NCBI RefSeq assembly: GCF_024346055.1
Contig: NZ_JAGQCH010000004.1
Span: forward strand, 62,001-126,000
Origin: Cyanobium sp. Cruz CV13-4-11
GTDB lineage: Bacteria; Cyanobacteriota; Cyanobacteriia; PCC-6307; Cyanobiaceae
Reading direction: 5' to 3'
Length of the DNA stretch: 64,000 nt
Positions within the stretch are counted from its first letter, which is position 1. Each line of letters begins with the position of its first letter. The position numbers and the translations under genes were made by a program. Shown in pieces: positions 59,633 to 64,000 of this stretch. The notes beneath the pieces were generated by a model that searched no databases, had not been told where the DNA came from, and was given only the letters and a program-made list of their open reading frames with translations.

Positions 59633-60295
59633 TCAGCCGGCGGCGAGGCGCGCCACGTAGGCGTCCAGCGTGCCGGCATTGATCCAGCCGGTGGCGATGG
59701 TCTTGGTGTGGCTCTGGCTGACGCGGCCCCGGTGCAGGTGGGAGAGGCCGGCGGGGAAGATCGCCAGCTTGCCCTTGACGGCCTCCTCGTGGTGGTCCTG
59801 CCAGTGGAATTCGGTGCCGCCGTCCGGCACCGTGTTCAGGTAGAGGATCCAGGCCAGCACCCGGCGGATCGGCTCGGTGGCCTCGTCGCTGGTGTTCCAG
59901 TCGCAGTGCCAGCTGTAGAACCCCTCCCCCGGCGCGTAGCGCTGCAGGTTGAAGATCGGGTTGACGAACAGGGAGCGCTCCGGGCAGCAGGTGAGGAACA
60001 GGGGGCGCTCGGCCAGGTAGCGCTTCAGACCCGCGGAAACACCGCGCATGATCACATCCGCCAGGCCCTGGGCCTCCGGGTCGGAGCGGTCGATCCACAC
60101 CAGGCTGATGTCGGTGGAGATCTTGCCGGGATCGCCCGCGGTGCCAGCCTCGGAACCCGTCCCGGGAGCGCCGTCGCTGCCGAAGGAGAAGGCCACACCG
60201 CTGCGCTGCAGGTCGCTGCGACGGTCGAAGAACGCCATCGCCACATCGGCCAGGGCCACGTAGCCGGGATCCTCGAAGCTGCCGATGAGCCGCAT
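59633..60295 (-). CDS. 2-oxoglutarate/Fe(II)-dependent oxygenase, prolyl-4-hydroxylase-like
   Basis: 220 residues from ATG 60295. The iron-binding HxD is H130-C-D132 (FYSWHCDWNTSDEATEPIR split). A distal histidine lies in the PAGLSHLHRGRVSQ block (186/188), with an arginine or lysine expected for 2OG near SHTKTIATGW. It has a P4Hc-like fold with GGTEFHWQDHHE. It faces the acyltransferase 3' end with 4 bases between stops. Substrate unknown. Confidence 0.87.
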   Translation of the reverse strand: MRLIGSFEDPGYVALADVAMAFFDRRSDLQRSGVAFSFGSDGAPGTGSEAGTAGDPGKISTDISLVWIDRSDPEAQGLADVIMRGVSAGLKRYLAERPLFLTCCPERSLFVNPIFNLQRYAPGEGFYSWHCDWNTSDEATEPIRRVLAWILYLNTVPDGGTEFHWQDHHEEAVKGKLAIFPAGLSHLHRGRVSQSHTKTIATGWINAGTLDAYVARLAAG

Positions 60296-60324
60296 CCGCG
60301 CCAGGGATCTCGCTGAAGGGGAAC

Positions 60325-60804
60325 CTAGAACGCCTGCCAGGGCACCGCCATCAGGGCCTGCAGCGGCTGCCAGCGATGGCGATCGGCCGTCACCAGGGCG
60401 CTGAGGCCTACGGCCTGTAGGGCCGCCGCCACCCGCTCCGGATCCAGCGACCCCCCTGGGTCCGCGTCGGCGTCCTGGCCCGCCTCGAGGGCCAGCACCA
60501 GCACCTGCTGCTCGGCCGGATCGGCCATCACCCGCAGGTTCAGGTCGGGCAGCTCCCGCTCGAAGAACAGCCGCCGCATCCTTGCCGTGAGTGCCGGACC
60601 CAGGGCCGCCGCGAAGGCCTCGAGAGCCCGGGCTTCGCCGGAGCAGCCACAGCTGAGGGCCAGCCAGATCATCAGCTTGGCCCAGCTGTCGGCCGTCCAC
60701 AGGGGCGGGAAGCTCTCGCGATGGCCGCGCACCAGCTCGGCGATGGCGAAGTCGAACAGGGTGCCCTGCAGGGAGGCCACCGATGGCAGGGGTTCCTGAT
60801 GCAT
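60325..60804 (-). CDS. Conserved hypothetical protein
   Basis: 159 residues from ATG 60804. It has an N-terminal helical region (LFDFAIAELVRGHRESFPPLW, SWAKLMIWLALSCGCSGEAR) and an Ala/Leu-rich C-terminus. It contains two cysteines in CGC but no motif I know. It lies 29 bases upstream of the oxygenase gene on the same strand and may be cotranscribed with it. It is divergent from the small gene at 60867. Confidence 0.65.
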   Translation of the reverse strand: MHQEPLPSVASLQGTLFDFAIAELVRGHRESFPPLWTADSWAKLMIWLALSCGCSGEARALEAFAAALGPALTARMRRLFFERELPDLNLRVMADPAEQQVLVLALEAGQDADADPGGSLDPERVAAALQAVGLSALVTADRHRWQPLQALMAVPWQAF

Positions 60805-60866
60805 CCAGCCATCCTGACGACCAGGCGGCAAACTGCAGAGGCAACATCCGTCCCTGGAGACGCCCG

Positions 60867-61121
60867 ATGGCCCTCGATCTGAACGATCCTGAGCTCGAGT
60901 TTGCCGATCTCGTCACCGCTTACCAGAGCTGGGTGATGGCCGTGATCAACGACGAGAAACTGGGGGGCGAGAAGCTCCTCACCGACGACATCGCCGATGA
61001 CGCCCTCAACGCGATGCGTTTCCTGCCGGATGTGGTGACCAGCGCCATCGAAACGACCCTGGCGCGGGTCTACGACGTGGACCCCGACGAACTCGCCGAG
61101 CTGCTCTACCCGGAGGACTGA
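60867..61121 (+). CDS. Small conserved acidic hypothetical protein
   Basis: 84 residues from ATG 60867, strongly acidic and predicted helical (DPELEFADLVTAYQSWVMAV, DVDPDELAELLYPED). No signal peptide or membrane segment. It is separated by about 60 bases from the divergent hypothetical gene. I recognise no function. Confidence 0.7.
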   Translation: MALDLNDPELEFADLVTAYQSWVMAVINDEKLGGEKLLTDDIADDALNAMRFLPDVVTSAIETTLARVYDVDPDELAELLYPED

Positions 61122-61246
61122 TCCGTAGCGCCAGGGGTGCCCGCCGCAGCGAACACCCCTAGCCTCCCGATGTGACCCCCCTCTGCCGCTGCTTCCCCAC
61201 CCGACCTGCTCAGGCCCCGTCCGGTCAGGGTCGCCGGCCGCTGGCC

Positions 61247-62494
61247 ATGAAGCTGATCGCCGCAGGGCTTCTCCTCCCGTTGGTGGCCAGCCTCGGGGGC
61301 TGCCAAGGTCAGCGTCTGCAGCCCATGCTCCGCCCCCTCGAGGGCACGCTTTACATCGTCATCGGGGTCAGCCAAGAGGCCATGGACACCGAACTGCAGA
61401 AGGAAGTCCGGGAACGCACGGCCCTGCTGCAGGCCTCGTTCCGCTCCCTGCAGCCACGGGTCCGGCTCCAGGTGGAAACCTTTAACGAGGAAAGCCTGCG
61501 CAATGAACTCTTCGTCCGCAACCGGACGGGCCTGAGCCCCGACCTGCTGCTGGTGAACGAGTCCACGGCCCAGGAGCTGGCCCGGGAACGGCTGATCAGC
61601 ACCGTGTCCTTCCCGGCCGTGGTGCTGGATCAGCTGGAGGCGGGCTCCGTGGTGCGCGTGCGACGCGCGGATGGAACCCTGACCGGCCTCCCCATGGAGC
61701 TGCAGCCCCTGGTGGCCTGCTTCGATCAGCGCCGCGTCAGGCGCAGCCCCGCCACCCTCACCGAGCTTCTGGCGTTGAGTGCCAAGGGGATGGAAGTGGG
61801 GCTATCCCTCGATGCGGTGAACCTGGTCTGGACCCTGGGCCCGCTTGGGGCGATCGACGCGGTGGGAGACCTGCTGGCCGGCGCACCGGTGACCCCGGCG
61901 ATGCGGACCAGCCTGAATGGCTGGCTGCAATGGTTGCGCGCGGCTGACCTGCAACAGCGCGTCACTTTTTACCCCACCGAGACGGAACTGCTGAAGGAAC
62001 TGATGGTGGGGACCCTCGACTGGATTCCCTGCCGCAGCATCAACATCACCCGGCTCCGGTCGCGTCTGGGCAGGAACCTGGGCGTGTCCCCCCTGCCCTC
62101 CGGCCCCTTCGGCGCCGCCAGCCCGATCACCCGGGAGCGTGTGCTCGCCTTCGGGGTCAACTCCAGTCCGCACCAGCGCCAGCTGGCCCTGGCCCTGGCC
62201 CGATTCGCCATCAGTCCGCTGCACCAACGAGACATGGTCCTGCGCAACCAGTTCGTGCTGCCGGTGAACCGGAAGGTGGCTCCGCCGGTGAGCAGTTCCT
62301 CCGTGGTGGCGGCGATGGTGGAGGGGCGACGACAATCTGTTCAGAGCTCGACGCTTCGCCTGGTGGGGAAGACCAGCAAGAGCCAGAGGGACGCCTGGCA
62401 GGCGCTGCTCACCCGCTTCCTCTTTGATGACCTGAGCCAGCAGGACGCCCTCAATGGTCTGATCGACCTCCTGGACGGCGAGCGGTCCCGATGA
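61247..62494 (+). CDS. ABC-type substrate-binding lipoprotein
   Basis: 415 residues from ATG 61247. A lipoprotein signal peptide with the lipobox LGGC places the lipidated cysteine at residue 19. The mature part resembles solute-binding proteins of sugar type (VRLQVETFNEESLRNELFVR, SPDLLLVNESTAQELARERL, RRSPATLTELLALSAKGMEV). No permease or ATPase gene is adjacent. Instead it overlaps by 4 bases an MscS-type channel gene, so it might be a sensory partner. A longer open frame from 61172 has no signal peptide. Confidence 0.8.
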   Translation: MKLIAAGLLLPLVASLGGCQGQRLQPMLRPLEGTLYIVIGVSQEAMDTELQKEVRERTALLQASFRSLQPRVRLQVETFNEESLRNELFVRNRTGLSPDLLLVNESTAQELARERLISTVSFPAVVLDQLEAGSVVRVRRADGTLTGLPMELQPLVACFDQRRVRRSPATLTELLALSAKGMEVGLSLDAVNLVWTLGPLGAIDAVGDLLAGAPVTPAMRTSLNGWLQWLRAADLQQRVTFYPTETELLKELMVGTLDWIPCRSINITRLRSRLGRNLGVSPLPSGPFGAASPITRERVLAFGVNSSPHQRQLALALARFAISPLHQRDMVLRNQFVLPVNRKVAPPVSSSSVVAAMVEGRRQSVQSSTLRLVGKTSKSQRDAWQALLTRFLFDDLSQQDALNGLIDLLDGERSR

Positions 62495-63723
62495 ACATTC
62501 TGCTGCTGGAGATCCTGGGCTGGTTCGGCTACCTGCAGCGCATCGAGGTGCGTGTCCAGCTGATCCTGCTGCTGCTCGTGTTCCTCGGACAGGGGCCATT
62601 GGGCCGGCGGCTGGCCCCGCGGTTTCCCCCGGCAGGGCAGCCGAAGCTGGTGATCAGCAGTCTGCTGGGCCTGCTGTCGCTGGCCCTGGGGATTGGCGGC
62701 CAACCGTACGGACTGCTCGTGTTGGGGTTGCTCCTCTACCTGGGCTGGCTGGGGCTGGGCGGGGTGCGCCTGCTGCTGGGCCGTTTCATCCAGCCCCAGC
62801 CGATGCAGTTGCTGGAGACGCGCCTGATCCGCCCGGCGTACCTGTTGGTCTCCGCTTTGCTGGTGATCCGGGTGTTCGACAACCCCCAGGATCTGGCCCT
62901 GATCCCCATCGGCGAATGGTTCGGCTCGCAGGTGACCCTGGGCAGCTTTTTGCTGGCGGTGGTGATCCTGTATGTGCTGGCCATGGGCACGGGACCGCCG
63001 GCCCAGGGGATGGCCTGGCTGGTGCAGCGCAGCGTGGGCATCAGCAACGGCAGCCGCCGCGCCCTGGCCCTGATGATTCGTTATGCGGCGGTGGCCTTCG
63101 GGATCGTCTGGGCCCTCGATCATGTGGGCTTCAACCGCACCGCGATCCTGGCAGTGGCCGGTGGCCTCTCGGTGGGCCTGGGGTTCGGCATCAAGGAAGT
63201 CTTCTCCAACTTTGTCAGTGGCCTCTGGCTCCTGTTCGAAGGATCGGTACGGCCCGGAGAGGTGCTGTTCATCGACGGGGATCCATGCGAAGTGCGCAGC
63301 CTGGGCCTGCGGGCCGCCGTGCTCTGGCGCGACCGGGATAATGCCGAGCTGGTGATCCCGAACCAGACGTTCTTCACCAGCACCACCGTGACCTACACGG
63401 GCAGCGACACGCTGCGGCGCAGCCAGGTGCTGGTGAGCGCGGCCTACCACCATGATCCGTTGGAGGTGATCGACCTGCTGGAGGCGACGGCCCTCAGCCA
63501 GAACCGCATTCTTCCGAACCCGGCACCAAAGGGCCTGTTGCTCCGCTATGGGGATTCCTCCATCGACTATGCCCTGCGCTTCTGGATCGCCAATCCGATG
63601 GATAACGTCTCCATCTGCAGCGAAGTCCAGGCGGCCATCTGGCGGGCCTTCCGGGAACGGGACATCGAGATCCCCTTTCCCCAGCAGGTGCAGTATCAGG
63701 TGGAGGGTCCACCGAAGAGCTGA
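62491..63723 (+). CDS. MscS-family mechanosensitive ion channel
   Basis: 410 residues from ATG 62491, overlapping the lipoprotein gene by 4 bases. About six hydrophobic segments are visible in the N-terminal half. The pore helix and beta domain carry the MscS signatures AGGLSVGLGFGIKEVFSNFVSG (split) and GDPCEVRSLGLRAAVL, followed by the C-terminal alpha/beta domain ending QQVQYQVEGPPKS. It releases solutes on osmotic down-shock. The coupling with a substrate-binding lipoprotein is unusual. Confidence 0.92.
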   Translation: MNILLLEILGWFGYLQRIEVRVQLILLLLVFLGQGPLGRRLAPRFPPAGQPKLVISSLLGLLSLALGIGGQPYGLLVLGLLLYLGWLGLGGVRLLLGRFIQPQPMQLLETRLIRPAYLLVSALLVIRVFDNPQDLALIPIGEWFGSQVTLGSFLLAVVILYVLAMGTGPPAQGMAWLVQRSVGISNGSRRALALMIRYAAVAFGIVWALDHVGFNRTAILAVAGGLSVGLGFGIKEVFSNFVSGLWLLFEGSVRPGEVLFIDGDPCEVRSLGLRAAVLWRDRDNAELVIPNQTFFTSTTVTYTGSDTLRRSQVLVSAAYHHDPLEVIDLLEATALSQNRILPNPAPKGLLLRYGDSSIDYALRFWIANPMDNVSICSEVQAAIWRAFRERDIEIPFPQQVQYQVEGPPKS

Positions 63724-63927
63724 AGGGTGCAGCTCCTGCCACCGGGCCATGCCCGTGGACCGTGGCCCTGCGCGCCGCTGGGGATAGCGGCCTCGTGGTT
63801 AGCCTGCATTGCCGGATTGCGTCCCTCCGGCCATGGCCATGGAACGGCGGGGGGAGCACAGCAGCTGCTGCGCGAGCGGCCGCGCTGAATAGGGGCAGAG
63901 AGCGGGGAAGGCCGAATCTGGCCCAAC
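63724..63927. other. Intergenic region with no gene
   Basis: About 200 GC-rich bases after the MscS gene. No coding frame, hairpin with T-run or repeat that I can support. Confidence 0.5.
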
Positions 63928-63955
63928 TTGCGATCGCGGGCCCGAGTTGTACAAT
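63928..63955 (+). promoter_or_regulatory. Sigma-70-type promoter overlapping a HIP1 site
   Basis: TTGCGA at 63928-63933 and TACAAT at 63950-63955 are separated by 16 bases, an acceptable -35/-10 pair. The -35 end overlaps a GCGATCGC (HIP1) octamer beginning at 63929. It faces the start codon at 63985. Confidence 0.6.
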
Positions 63956-63984
63956 TTCCTTGAAATACCCACCGCCATTGCATC

Positions 63985-64000
63985 ATGCTTAAAGGTCCCG
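63985..64000 (+). CDS. Start of an unidentified gene cut by the right edge
   Basis: ATG at 63985 followed by codons for Leu, Lys, Gly, Pro. It lies 30 bases after the predicted -10 box at 63950. Only five codons are visible, so no identification is possible; the start itself is inferred from the promoter. Confidence 0.4.

Overview
The window looks like a chromosome segment from a GC-rich unicellular cyanobacterium of the Synechococcus/Cyanobium type. Three things point there. Base composition is very high in G+C throughout. Several families are typical of cyanobacteria: acyl-lipid desaturases, a DevBCA exporter, a DUF98-type chorismate lyase and SwmA-era type I secretion parts. HIP1 octamers (GCGATCGC) also recur, for example near 17010, 20306, 33957, 35886, 44964 and 63929. 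Genus-level assignment is inference from gene content and composition. I saw no rRNA, tRNA or CRISPR array.

Left part (1-18144). Mostly housekeeping: the start of gcvP, then gcvH and a PLP-dependent methionine gamma-lyase-like gene on the minus strand; two paralogous delta-9-type acyl desaturases around a hypothetical gene; rplI, dnaB, a sterol-desaturase-like hydroxylase, a GAF/HD-GYP protein, mnmG, a PilP/GspC-like membrane protein, a DUF98 chorismate lyase, several small conserved proteins, a SprT-like metalloprotease and ligA.

Middle-left (18145-34174). An accessory, decay-rich stretch. A type I secretion unit (parvulin-like PPIase, an ABC exporter with a cyclic-nucleotide-binding-like head, and an HlyD adaptor, with 4-base or 1-base overlaps) is followed by a methyltransferase and a VTT-family membrane protein. 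A second VTT paralog lies 6 kb further on. Between the two VTT copies are a broken jacalin-lectin gene (one in-frame TAG and one frameshift), a 1020-residue choice-of-anchor-I/PhoX fusion that could be secreted, a decayed C-terminal piece of a second ligA and a 54-aa small gene with a decayed copy. devBCA follows.

Middle-right (34377-44199). A type I restriction-modification island reads hsdM, fic, hsdS, an AlbA_2/HATPase (Schlafen-like) protein, hsdR. All genes are on the plus strand, and a Fic enzyme and an AlbA_2 protein lie inside the hsd set. This is the most interesting functional system in the window.

Right part (44191-64000). A minus-strand run of a MASE1-GGDEF cyclase, valS and a DUF6880 protein; a PAS-GGDEF gene split by a single TAG; a DUF2157/GDYXXLXY membrane pair; a PiT phosphate transporter with its DUF47 partner; an arylsulfatase with a membrane protein; an acyltransferase; a 2OG-Fe(II) oxygenase; a substrate-binding lipoprotein overlapping an MscS channel; and a promoter leading into a gene cut by the right edge.

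Recurrent themes are c-di-GMP signalling (HD-GYP, two GGDEF genes and a PilZ-like remnant), phosphate and sulfate-ester acquisition (PhoX-like, PiT/DUF47, sulfatase), and export of large proteins or glycolipids.
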